From NCBI RefSeq assembly GCF_030272615.1, contig NC_081406.1:188030391-188094390 (forward strand): a stretch of 64,000 nt of DNA, given 5' to 3'. Below are positions 47,545 through 58,481 of this stretch, piece by piece. How positions within the stretch are numbered: position 1 is the stretch's first letter; each line of letters starts with the position of its first letter. Source of the DNA: Cryptomeria japonica (lineage: Eukaryota > Streptophyta > Pinopsida > Cupressales > Cupressaceae). Below the pieces are notes generated by a model, which worked only from the letters and a program-made list of their open reading frames with translations, searched no databases and was not told the DNA's origin. A program made the translations under genes and the position numbers.

Positions 47545-48472
47545 TGTAGACACCTAAAATTAGTTAAATCAATATTTAATTAATTTAAGCCTGCCAACAT
47601 AATTAATTGATTTAATTATGTTATCCTTACTCTTCTGAGTGTCAATTAAATCTAATTTAATTAATCCTATAGTCCAATAATTAATTTATCAAATAAATTA
47701 ATTATATCCCTATTCTTCTAAAGTCCCTCCAATAATTATTTCCTCTAAACCCACTTAGTTAATTAATTTTAATTAATTAACCTAATCATGTGGTTCCTAC
47801 AAATCACTTTTTCCTAATCCCCACTTAGCCTAATTAATCCTTATAGAATCTCTCATAATCCCACTTATCATTATTCTCCAATTTTTTAATTCCCCCACTC
47901 ATGTCACATAAATCTTGAACCTCTCAAAGAAATTCAAATTTCTTTGAATCCCCCTATGCATCCTCACTTTGAAACTCAAATCTCTTTCCCCCCTTTTTTT
48001 CCAAGGAATTTTATATTCCCTTTTATTTCTCCAATGCATCCTTGATCCATGTCCACTATCTTGAATCAATCTTTTACCTTCATATGCAAATAAATCTTGG
48101 CCCTCCATTGGCCTCCTCCAATCTATAAATTTGAGCATCTTTCTTTCTAGAAGGGGGTCTTCCATTCTTCTATCCTTATGTTGCCAATTTATCCTCCTAT
48201 CATATTTCCTCATAATCCTCTATCCATCATCCAAATCCAAATCCTTAATCCATCAATCTTGTTGAGCACTTGAGAGAAATCCACATCCATAACAAGTAAA
48301 GAGAAAATCAAGTGGAGCAATCAAAAGGGCGCCTTCACTTCATCCAGCTTAATCTGAGGAACAAGTGGAGATCTATGGAGGTATAATGGTGTTTCTTGGG
48401 TCTATTTGAATGTTTAATGCTTATTTCTATTCAAACTAACCATTTGCTTTCATTCTAATTTCCCTTGGTTCA
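47545..48472 (+). repeat. E7 5' LTR
   Basis: It begins TGTAGACACC and ends GGTTCA, 928 bp, and is rich in AATTAATTAA and CCTAATCCC-type words. The first 84 bases recur at 55794-55877. Confidence 0.8.
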
Positions 48473-48475
48473 TTT

Positions 48476-48494
48476 TGACACACCCGGTGGGACG
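48476..48494 (+). other. E7 primer-like site
   Basis: TGACACACCCGGTGGGACG follows the LTR by three bases. It resembles a decayed Tat-type site such as that of E1 (TGGCGCCCACCGTGGGGC). Confidence 0.5.
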
Positions 48495-49643
48495 CACATC
48501 CCTAAATTTGATGATTTTGTGAAGTTTTTGCAAGTTTTTAGTCGCAGGTGTCGGAATAGCACGAGTGCTTGCACTCCAACATGAGCGACATGAGATTAGT
48601 ACAATGACAGGGCCTTTGGCGCATGTGCACATGCTTTAGAGCACGCGATTTGAATTTGAATCTGTCTAACCTGCCTTTTTGTAGGTCTCCCGATTAGCAT
48701 GAGCACTTCTGGAATAGCACATCCGCCTGCAACATTCTTCTATTCACTTTCCTATTCTTGTTTTTACATATTTTGCTTTTTGTTCTTTAATTAGTCATCT
48801 AAAAAACACATAAAAAGAAAAATAACCAAGAAAATAAAAAGAAAAATTAGTTAATCCTTTAAATTTAGTCTTTTTTATCTAGATGCGTCGCTTTAGCACA
48901 AGCACTCTGCGAATAGCGTGAGCACTTCCAGTGCATCCTGCTCGTTTTCAAAATTTGAATTTTTAAATTTCTGTCTAACTGCTAACCTCCCCTTTTGTTT
49001 TGGTATGAGCACACACACTTCAACGTTAATGCTATCTGAGCAACATGACCGACTACAGGTATAATCTGTGCTTTTCAGGAATTTTTTTCATTCTCTGTAT
49101 TTCCTATTTTTTTGGCTTTTCTGACCCCCTACAGCGTGTACACCTGCATTTCAGTGCATGTGTCTACAAAACAACGTGAGCGTTATTTTTGCAGAATTTT
49201 GTCTATTATCCAGATTTTTGTGTTTTATAGGTCATATCCGAGTGGTCCAAGACATATTTTGAGACTACTAATCCACTATTTTTGCAGGTTGCCTAAGGAG
49301 ATACAAACAAACATCGTGTCTTTTTAATTGCTTTCTTAGGCATTTAAATATCATTGGGTAAAAAAAATGTTTGTTTTATGTGTTTGAGAAAAGTGTAGAG
49401 GTAGGCGAGTATGCTCTTGTCTATATAGACAATTAGAAATCCAGACCCTTGAAGATTTTCTAGTTTGCTTGCACACTTTTTACTCTTAGCGGGCCTGCCC
49501 TCCCGATTTGGTGAGAGGGGAACAACCCAAGCATTCCAACTCACTATAATAAATAGGTATTTTGAGATGAAAATCTCTGAGGATGGAGCTTTTTGAGTTT
49601 ATACTCATATGGAGCACTTTGTAGGGCCCCTTGAGGTCTAAAT
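48495..49643 (+). other. E7 leader, first part
   Basis: No ORF is convincing. Between 49395 and 49530 it shares the words GGCGAGTATGCTCT and GGTGAGAGGGGAACAACCC with the E1 leader (34430-34570, opposite strand). The words GTGCGCACGT-like and AGCACGAGTGCTT recur around 48540-49150 in a loose fashion. Confidence 0.5.
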
Positions 49644-50901
49644 TGTTAGCATTTGCATGAAGATTGCATTAATGATATGTTATGTTATTGATGTCAATTA
49701 ACCGGTAATGATATTGTAGATATTGTTGTATTATTGTTTTGTAACCATTATAAACCCTATCTGTTGATGTAGTTGGTAAACCTTACCTGTTGTTTTTAAT
49801 AAACCCTAACTGATTAATTTTGGTGAATTGGTTATATTGGTTTATTATCTGATGAGGAGAGGTAATGATTATAACACGTATGATTATTGTATGAAGACAA
49901 TTTCAAGAGATTTTGGCAAGTTGTTACGATTTTTGTCTAGGGAATGAGAAAAAGTATTTCATCTAATGCAAAGCACATGATGAGTTACTAAGTTTGATGA
50001 AGTGGTGATTAAGGAGCATTCAATATTTTCTTGATTGATGTGCAAAGATTGCTATGTAATCCAATGGTCATACTTGAACCAATTTGTTTGTAATCTCTAT
50101 GAGAATTAGGTTTTTGTTGTGTTACCGACCTAATTGATTTGTTTATAAGGTCGATGAAGTTGTTTAGTTTAATGAGTTGGCAAAGAGTTAGCAAAGATCA
50201 GTTGAGTGTGTGGTTGCCAAACCGGATGATGTATATGCAGTTAGAGTAAAGGCAGATAGGAGCATGAAATGGATTTGATCAAGCAAGTGTAGTGCTATTC
50301 AAACAGACCAACAAACTCTTGTTGTTTTCTAACAATTACTACAAAATTGAAATCCCCTAACTAGGTAAGCTCTAACAAGCTCGGTGTTATTCAAATCCTC
50401 TAACAAGTTATTGTAGTCAATACCTTAACTAGGTGATTCTTAATAGGATTAGTTCTTAACAGGACTTTTGTAAAGCTTTAACAGGCTAAGCTCCTAATAG
50501 GGCGGACTTCAGAAGAGTTCAGGTAGTTATCTTGTGAGTCTCATCTCACCGTGGTTTTTACCTATTTGGGTTTCCACGTCAAAAAATATTTGTGTCAAGT
50601 GGTGAATGTTTTAGTGCTTATGTTTTTATGGTTGATTTACTTAACTACTTAACTACTTTGATAAGTCATGATAACCAGAAGTATTGAGAAATGAAGAAGT
50701 TGTTTACTGTTAGTTTGTTGTAACAATCAACCGATTTATCTTATGAGTTTTTATCTTGACAGTGGTATTATATTGACAGTTCTAAGTTTACTTTGAGAGA
50801 TTGATTTTGAGATTGGTGAAGTTTGTATGCATTTTTCTATCTACTGATTCACCCCCCCTCTCAGTAGTTGATCAAATACTTATTCTTTCATCATACCATC
50901 A
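49644..50901 (+). mobile_element. Solo copia-type LTR in the E7 leader
   Basis: The 1258-bp unit starts TGTTAGCA and ends ACCATCA, with a perfect target duplication TAAAT at 49639-49643 and 50902-50906. The copia U5 word GATTCACCCCCCCTCTCAG lies near its 3' end. A decayed hairpin array occupies about 50345-50520. Confidence 0.9.
50345..50520 (+). repeat. Hairpin array in solo LTR
   Basis: Clear units are AGCT-CTAACA-AGCT (50368-50381) and ACCT-TAACT-AGGT (50422-50434). Several imperfect ones follow around TTAATAG, TTAACAG and CTAATAG loops. Pairing is weaker than in the array at 6353. Confidence 0.6.
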
Positions 50902-50906
50902 TAAAT

Positions 50907-52125
50907 CATGCTTGCACGACTACCATTTTTCTTGGTACTTTGTAGGGCTATAGGCCTCAATCGCGCTTGCATGACTGCAAAGAGTAGTCTTCGAACGGAA
51001 ACCCTTACCAAGAACCCTAGAAATAAAAACTACCTAGTTCACCTCTGAAAGGTGGACAATCTTTGTGCAAGGGAGATAGTAACTCCCCCAAGAGACTTGC
51101 CATATTATGCTCCCATTAGCATTTGGAGTCAACTAATACGATGTTGAGAATCCATTGCGTGAGACTCAACGATCATATTCTGATTAGCTATTGGGTGTGT
51201 ACCTGAGTCAACAAGAAAAGGTTTTCCTCCTCAGCCAACTTCCTAGGATAGCGTGCCATGTGGCCAATGTGTATTCTTTCTTGATATCTCTTTCCAAGTA
51301 CATCCTTCCTCCAACCAATCAATCCTCCCTCTTTCCAAATTCCATCTTGTCATCATCAAATCCCTAATTTACTTTCATCCATCCAAACAATCATCCTTCC
51401 TCAACCAACATTTTTGTCCAAACCATTCATATGACTTTGGGTAACCTTTTCCTTTCTTCTTCCTATTATCTATCCATTCTTCCATAATCATTCACCTTCT
51501 AATCCAATCAAATATCCAAAATTCTAATCAATCAATCAATCCATCTTTCTAATCCAGTGATCCAATCATCCATCAATCAATCATCCAATCCTTTAATCCA
51601 ATCATCCCCCCAATCAATCATCAACCCTAATCCAACGTCAATACCTTGTGAGAGTTTTATTTAGACCTTTATTTTAAATCAAATCAATCACCTTGGCTTG
51701 TGTGCTTTGGGAATCGTCTCCCCCAAACATATTTGCCCAATCCTTTTGTGGTCGATCCAGACCACTATCCTTTCATATCCTATTTGCTTAGTGTCATAAG
51801 TCTATCCTTAGTAGAGGGAGATTTGATCAATCTTCATAAGGTCTAAATTTTTCCCTACCTTGGTCATCACCTAGGTTTGTGGTATTTATCATAAACCCTC
51901 CACCCAAAATCCTAATCTAAGGACTAGGGTGCAATCTTCATCAATCGTCGATCAAGCCATCGACCAATCTAATCCAATAAAATAAAATCCAATAAAATCC
52001 AATCAAATCAAGTCCAATCCAATCCAATCAAATCCAATCAATCCTCAATCCAATCCATCATCATTGAAAGCCAATTCCTAATCCTCATCGTCATCATTTT
52101 TCCAATCTAGTCCCTCATTCTCAAC
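50907..52125 (+). other. E7 leader, second part
   Basis: Non-coding. From about 51290 the plus strand becomes C- and A-rich with repeated CCAATC and AATCCAATC words, densest at 51960-52060. It is a low-complexity lead-in to the Pro/Ser-rich ORF. Confidence 0.5.
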
Positions 52126-52598
52126 ATGGCTACCCTAAATTTCAAGGCTTGGTATGAGTAGATGGTCATGGAAGTTCATGAACCACCCCAACCTTCCTAC
52201 CAATTCAATCTCATAACCTCCCATCCATCTATCATATCCCCATACATTTCATCTCAATACAATGTATCCAATCCCAATCTATATCATATATCTTATCCTT
52301 CCTCTACCTTCGACAAGGGAAATCCATCTTATTCCCCATCTGTATCTCCACATTATCCCTCATCCACATATATACCTTCATCTCCCCTCCCATCCTTTTA
52401 TAACACCTTCATTATCTCTACTCCCCATCCAAATCCTTTACTCCATAGTCGTCCAAGCATTAATCCTAATTCCCCAATCCATACAAGGGAAATCCATATT
52501 ATTCCCCTTCCGTATCTCCATATTATCCCTCATCCACATCTATACCTTCATCTCCCCTCCCATCCATATCACAATCCCCATCCTTTTACAATACCTTC
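52126..52598 (+). pseudogene. E7 Pro/Ser-rich ORF, first part
   Basis: An ATG at 52126 opens MATLNFKAWYE, then a TAG at 52159. The same frame continues from 52162 with PPQPSYQFNLITSHPS and Pro/Ser/Tyr/His-rich sequence up to the solo LTR border. A duplication of about 174 bp lies inside (52313-52486 and from 52487), its second unit split by the solo LTR. No known domain is visible. The composition of the plus strand (C-rich, G-poor) explains the amino acid bias. It may be a gag relic or a structural protein of a non-autonomous element. Confidence 0.45.
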
Positions 52599-54483
52599 TG
52601 TAGTCACATAAATCTGTCCACTTAATTAAATGAATACTTAGTATTTATTTGATTATTTAACCATCAATTAATGAATTAATTAAATTAATATTTAATTAAT
52701 TCATCTTAACCCTCTTCTCCTATTAATTAAATAAATTATTGAATTTATTTGATTTAATTCACTTAACCAAATTCAGACCATTAATTAAATAAATAAATCA
52801 TATTTGTTTAATTAAATCTTCTCTCACATTTAAATAAATTAATATTTATTTAAATCCCCCAAAATCCCACCTCTCACATTTAAATAAATTAACATTTATT
52901 TAAATCACCTTTATCCTCTACCCACTTGTATTTTCCTACAAAAGCAAGTTGCACAATTATTTTAAATAAATAATTTATTTAAATCACCTTTATCCTCCAC
53001 CCACTTGTATTTTCCTACAAAAGCAAGTTGCACAACTATTTTAAATAAATTATTTATTTAAAATCCTATTTATCCTCACCCACTTGAAACCTTTAATGGT
53101 TTCCCTTAAAGTATTCAAACTTGATGGCTTCAAAGTCTTCAAACTTGATGGCTTCCTTCTATAGTCTTCTTAAGCCTTTAATGGTTTCCCTTAAAGTATT
53201 CAAACTTGATGGCTTTAAAGTCTTCAAACTTGATGGCTTCCTTCTATAGTCTTCTTAAGACTTTAATGGTTTTCCTTAATGTCTTCAAGCCTTTAATGGT
53301 TTCCCTCAAAGTCTTCAAGCATTTTAATGCTTTATCTTCATTTTTCTCATTTAAATAAATTAATATTTATTTGAATATTTATCCAAATGCAAATTACACC
53401 ATTTAATTGAAATAAATGATTTTATTTTAATTGAAAATACCAAAATTTCTCCCACTTGCATTTTCCTACAAAATCCACTTGCATAAACCCCTTCTAGAAT
53501 TTTCTAATCACTTCTAAATAACCTAACCCCTTCTCTAAACTTTGTCACATTCCTAAGCAAAAGGGAAGTCACTTCTCAAACCCTCAAAGTCTTTGATAAC
53601 CATTAAAGGCTTTCAACCTTCAACCACTAAATGGCTCAAAGTCTTTGATAACCATTGAAGGCTTTCAACCTTCAACCACTTTATCCCCAAAGTCTCCAAT
53701 AACCATTAATGGTTACCTCAAACCCTCCCACATGGTTAAAACATTTGTTTTGACTCAACCTCTACCCAACCCAAAGGTCTCATCAGGCCATTACTGCTTT
53801 GACCATGATTATCTCTTAAACATTTGCACAAAGGTTTATCCTTGGATTAACTCTTAATCCAGTGGGTAATCTTAATTTGGACTTGACCCTTAGCCTCTAG
53901 ATAACCGTGAGGTCTTCTCAGGCCTTTAATGCCTCCAACCTCTTCTCTCAACCCAATCCTATGTTGACACTTGTCACCATTTTATTGGTGCCAATTGTGC
54001 ACATGGATCCCCAACTTTCAAACTTGGCCCTTGATTAAACCATTCAATCTTAACCCTTCATTTCCCCATTTCTTCTATAAATAGAACCCTTCTCCTCAAG
54101 CAAAAAAAAGGAAGCATTAGAGTATTGTTGTTATACTGGCATTAGCATAGAGCTTTTTCATAGCATCACTATCTACACTTGCATAGCATTTGCTTATCAT
54201 ATTCAACTATCTTGAATCTCCATATGGCATCCATGGCTAGTGCTAAAAGCTGAGAGCTACACTCATTTGGGACTTGGAGAGGAGAGGAACAAGGGAGGAG
54301 CAACTATGAGCATCTTGATTAGCTATTTTATTCTATGTTTATATGCTTTCTATTTCATGCTTAATATCTCTCTTGATATGCCTATTTAGGATAATGTTTT
54401 GTTGCTAACACTAACGTTTGTTTCTTGTGCTCTTGTGTGTGTTGCCATCAAACAGATTTTCTAATCCTTTTTGCAGAGCATCA
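52599..54483 (+). mobile_element. Solo LTR, same family as 30844-32633
   Basis: The 1885-bp unit has a perfect target duplication CCTTC at 52594-52598 and 54484-54488, starts TGTAGTCACATA and ends GAGCATCA. The TATA box TATAAATAG lies at 54076-54084. An internal array at about 53085-53340 repeats CTTCAAACTTGATGGCTT and CCTTTAATGGTTTCCCT words. It is in the opposite orientation to its relative in E1. Confidence 0.9.
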
Positions 54484-54488
54484 CCTTC

Positions 54489-55520
54489 ATTACCTCTACT
54501 CCCCATCCAAATCCTTTACTCCACACTCGTCCAAGTATTAATCCTAATTCCCCAATTCATTATCCCAATCCTCCATTCAATCCCAATCCTTCATCTAATC
54601 CCAATCCTCCATCTAATCCTAATACTCCAAAATACTTATTATCCACATCCTCCAAGTCCATAATCCAAAAATCTTATGCAAGACATGCTAGCAAAGGAGA
54701 CAAAATCTTCACCTTGAAACAAAGTTGCCGAATCTCCTCAAGTCCTCCATCCACCTCAATAAAAATCCTAATTCCCCATACTTCATGATACCCCCATTCC
54801 TACATCTCATCACATCAAAGTTTCTGTATCCTCCTCCATCACACCACCCCCATAACTCCAAACATACCAAGAGCTTGTTCCAATGCATGTTATCATAGAT
54901 TGCTCTTCATCTCAAGATCAAAGCATCCATCCATCTCATGATACCTCTCCATCTCAAAATCCATGTCTATCCTCCACTCCATCTAATGATATCATCCTTT
55001 TCACTTCCTCTCATGATCACATAATCCCTCCATCCAATGCTCTCCTCCCATATCATGACCCAATCATCCCTCCCACTCCATCTCATGATACCCTCCCTAG
55101 TCAAGATCAAAGTATCCCTTCATCTCCATGTCATGATCACAATCCATCTAAACATCCTAATCCTCCTTCCACATCCCATCCCCCTCAAAATGGACTCGCA
55201 TATTGTTTGTAAAATAATAAGGGTTCTCAAGCTAATGCTCAAGATGTTGGTACATCCTCTATTCCTCCTAAATCCAAAATTCCTTCATATTAGTCAAAAT
55301 CCCACGATCCCTCATCTTCCACATCCTTTTTGGGACCCTATATTCCAAAGCTAAATCCTCCATTCCATCCATCCCTTTTGGGCCCTTACATCCCTCCATC
55401 CACCACTCCATCACCTCAAATAATCCCTAAGAAAGATCAACAAAGGCACACATCATTGAATGCCTCCCAATACTCTCCTTCCATCATCCCACCATCCATA
55501 AAATTCCTAAACCCTTAATT
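54489..55520 (+). pseudogene. E7 Pro/Ser-rich ORF, continuation
   Basis: Sequence after the solo LTR continues the duplicated unit (TPHPNPLLHTRPSINPNSPI) and a run of PNPSSNPNPPSNPN. After stops it goes on with Ser/Pro/His/Asp-rich peptides, for example SHDTSPSQNPCLSSTPSND at 54883-55212. Frames change several times. I cannot assign a function. Confidence 0.4.
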
Positions 55521-55777
55521 CTCATGCACCCATCCCATTGCTATTGGAAGCAATTTGGATGCCCAATCTAAAAAGAATAAAGCTCAAAATCCATAAAAAT
55601 CAAAGGATCAACATGTCCCCTCAAAATGACATGCTCAAAATAAAAATATGATCCGAAAGAAAGGACAATCCAAAAGGCCGCAAAGGCCCCAAAAGAAAAA
55701 TAAAAAACTATGTCCTTATCCTTTTCTTCCACTATGTTTTATTCTTCTTTGATTTAACATCACTTCATGACTCTATA

Positions 55778-55793
55778 TCAAAGAGGGGCAAAA
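55778..55793 (+). other. E7 polypurine tract
   Basis: CAAAGAGGGGCAAAA lies directly before the 3' LTR start TGTAGACACC, a canonical arrangement that sets the orientation as plus. Confidence 0.8.
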
Positions 55794-55877
55794 TGTAGAC
55801 ACCTAAAATTAGTTAAATCAATATTTAATTAATTTAAGTCTGTCAACATAATTAATTGATTTAATTGTGTTATCCTT
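55794..55877 (+). repeat. E7 3' LTR, truncated
   Basis: Eighty-four bases match the start of the 5' LTR with few changes; the match then stops at TATCCT where S5 begins. Confidence 0.8.
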
Positions 55878-56900
55878 TGTTGTCCTCAATTTTGGCTCGG
55901 CCTAAATCATGAGGCAACCTTACAAAACTCGTCCATTTCGTACCTCATGGGCTCTGAGAGAGGCTAATCGACTCTGTCAATTAATCGCTTTTCATTTCAT
56001 GTCTTTTTGTTTGGTATTTTTTGAGTTTTGAAGTTTTCTTTGTTTTACTGACAGGTCGGGTTTTAAAACCCGACATGTCAGTCTTTTGAGTTAGCACATT
56101 GGACTTTAAAGTCTTATGTGCCAGTCAGTTTAAGACTGACAGGTCAGGTTTTAAACCTCAACCTGTCATTGTGCTTTTCTAGCAAGTCGGACATGACTTT
56201 AATATCTGACCTACTGTTTTGATGAGCTGATAGGTTGGGTTTTAAAAACCGACCTATCAGGGTCTTAAGCTATCAGGTTGGGTTTTAAACACCGACCTAT
56301 CAACATGAGTTGCATTTACTACAAGTCATGTTATCTTTTTGATTTGTTATTAATAGCTTTTTAATCATTATTTTGGGTATTTTAAGTTTTTGTTTCCTCT
56401 TGGTTAGGCATCTTAGCTCGTTTCCTCCCTCTTTTAGCACGATTGGTGATTTGCTACCTAGATTCATCTTCATCTCCATCTTTTCGAAAGTCAGGGTTTT
56501 TCCTTATTTTGTTTTCAATAGGGTATTAGGTTTTCGTTGTTTCTTTTGATTTCCTATTTTGTTTCTTTGTCTTCCTTCTCCTGTGTTACATCTCTCTTTT
56601 CGGGTTTCAAAACCCGAATTTGGATTTGTTTTTTGTCTTTCCCTCAGCCCTCATGTCGGGCTTCAAAACCCGACATGGGGAAAAAATCCTCCTACATGTT
56701 GGGTGTTGAAGCCCAAAATGTAGGTGAGATATGTGAGTAACCTTACTCACATATTGGGGTTCAAAAATTGACATGCGAGGAGGTAAAATCCTCAAGTCAC
56801 ATGTCGAGCTTCAAACCCAAAAATGTGAGTTGAACAGTAACCTTCAACTCACATGTCGGGGTTTGAAACCCGACATGTGAGGAAGTTCCAAATAACTCAA
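55878..56900. mobile_element. S5: LTR-like fragment with palindrome array
   Basis: It begins TGTTGTCCTC directly at the point where the E7 LTR match stops, as expected for an inserted LTR. Its right part is replaced by E8 at 56901, so its end cannot be seen and no target duplication can be confirmed. No coding sequence is evident. Palindromes built on GGGTTTTAAAACCC dominate it. Confidence 0.55.
56048..56881. repeat. Array of about ten long palindromes
   Basis: Units lie at 56048-56081, 56138-56167, 56227-56260, 56270-56302, 56599-56618, 56652-56677, 56691-56724, 56746-56779, 56791-56833 and 56848-56881. Many share a core like CGGGTTTTAAAACCCG. Outer arms differ: CTGACA, CTGATAGG, CCTACATG or CTCACATG. 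Within a unit the two arms remain complementary with few mismatches. Shorter palindromes such as GACTTTAAAGTC (56102-56113) lie between. Confidence 0.8.
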
Positions 56901-58236
56901 TGATGAATGGATAGTACCAAATGGTACTGAGAGGGGGGGTGAATCAGTACAGACAAAAACACATTCCTAAAACCGGTTTGTCAGCAAACACTGTGCTTTG
57001 GCAGGCAAACAGTAACACCGATCTTGAACAGAGTACAATCGGCAAAACCCAAAATAACTGAGACATGCATAAACCAGTTGACACTTATCTTTTCATACAA
57101 TCTAATACTTTATTTCCATTTCACCCTAGTGCATGAACAGGTAATCTATCATCAAAATATATAAACGGGTAGATCAACATGATTTACCTTCAGACACAAA
57201 TCACTTAAACCATCACATGAATAACACCACACATGACATAGATTTTTTCACGTGGAAACCCAACTGGGAAAAACCATAGTGGGGATGAATACCCCCAAGC
57301 TATTTTTGAACTCTTTATAAGTCCACTCTGTTAGGAGCTTTGTCCAGTTAAAGACTGATACAATAGGTTCTATTAGGAACCGATCCTATTAGGGATCACC
57401 CGGTTAAGGGTTAAACCCTGTTAAAGGTGTTAGAGGATTTCAAGAACTCAATGGTTTTGAGTCACCCTATCAAAGGATTTATAGTAAGCCAGTTAAAACT
57501 ACCCTGTTAAGGGATTTCCCAATTGTTGAAGTGGTTAGAGATCAACAGGTATTACAATGATCTGGTAACATCACTCAATGCCAATGCAGATCCACTTTAG
57601 CTCCTCTTCACCTTCTGTACTTACACTCTACAGGTATCACGTATCTCTTCATTGGATACACACACACAACTTTTGCCAACAACCTTAGAAAGAAACACAA
57701 CATCGACCTTATAGGAAATAGATAGGTTGGTACCATAAACCCTAAACCCTAAACCTATTAGGTTAAACAATTCAAACAGTTCAATCCTGACTGTTGAGCA
57801 CATTGCATTAAATGCAATAGTTTTGAATCAATCTCAAGATGTTCTCCATCGTTCATTTTCCACTGCTTTCATGGCGACTGATAACCCATCACGCATTTTC
57901 ACTGTTTACAGACTTCGCACATTCCCAAGGTAGATAGGAGCAATCTCCTTCACGTACACAAGGATGATGTGGCAACATGATCTGTTCTTCATTACAATGC
58001 TAACTCATCACACAAAGTCACTGGTTAAGTCTTACAAGCTTGAAGCACTTCAACTGGAAACCCTGAAGTTGAGACTACCAATCGATAGTCATACAAAGCA
58101 TCCATGTACCGATTTCCATATCAACATGTCGGTTCACCTTGGACAAACACACCAGTTCTCTCTTCTTCAGCATATTGACATCAATGACAACATACAGTGT
58201 CATCATATCCTCATATTGGTTCACATAATGCCAACA
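56901..58236 (-). repeat. E8 3' LTR
   Basis: The LTR is about 1336 bp and ends in TG...CA form at 58236. Its left edge is uncertain by about ten bases because the match to 62640 begins with a few mismatches. It has the G-run next to TGAATCAG (56930-56948), a hairpin array (57327-57513) and a short run of AAACCCT units at 57737-57756. Confidence 0.85.
57327..57513 (-). repeat. Hairpin array in the E8 3' LTR
   Basis: Perfect units on the plus strand are CTC-TGTTAG-GAG (57327-57338), GGTTC-TATTAG-GAACC (57366-57381), GATCC-TATTAG-GGATC (57382-57397), CCC-GGTTAA-GGG (57399-57410), ACTCAA-TGGTT-TTGAGT (57446-57462) and CCC-TGTTAA-GGG (57502-57513). Loops are reverse complements of the CTAATA/TTAACA loops at 6353. 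The 5' LTR repeats it, for example GGTTC-TGTTAG-GAACC at 63123-63138 and GATCC-TATTAG-GGATC at 63139-63154. Confidence 0.75.
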
Positions 58237-58248
58237 ATCTCCCCCTTT
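58237..58248 (-). other. E8 polypurine tract
   Basis: On the element strand AAAGGGGGAGAT directly precedes the LTR start TGTTGGCATTATG, the same tract as in E3. Confidence 0.8.
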
Positions 58249-58481
58249 GGCATTGATGGCAATATACAAAGATATCTCTCCGCTTCACATCTTCTCCCCC
58301 AATTGCTTTAGATATCTTCTCCACTTCACTTCTTCTCCCCCTTTGACAATAATGCCAAAGTGGAGGCACAAGCTGCCCTGTTCCATTATGTTGCTCCCCC
58401 TGAGGAGTAGCATCCTTCAACACATCAATCTTGAAATTTTTTTTGACTATGCAATACCTAATTGATGTGGAGCATATACCT

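Larger units (their letters stand above)
47545..55877 (+). mobile_element. E7: non-autonomous gypsy-type LTR element, 3' LTR truncated
   Basis: A 5' LTR (47545-48472), a primer-like site, a long leader, a Pro/Ser-rich ORF, a polypurine tract (55778-55793) and the first 84 bases of a 3' LTR lie in order. The LTR start TGTAGACACCTAAAATTAG is nearly identical in both copies. No RT or integrase is present. Two solo LTRs have inserted (49644 and 52599); without them the internal region is about 4.2 kb. The leader shares a block with E1, so E7 may be a deletion derivative related to the Tat group. Confidence 0.75.

Noticed and set aside
52262-52603. Second plus-strand ORF (Ile/Pro/Leu-rich)
   Set aside because: Shifted frame of the Pro/Ser-rich E7 ORF; the C-rich strand keeps several frames open.
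57737-57756. AAACCCT units as interstitial telomere sequence
   Set aside because: Only about three units inside an LTR; too short to mean a telomere remnant.
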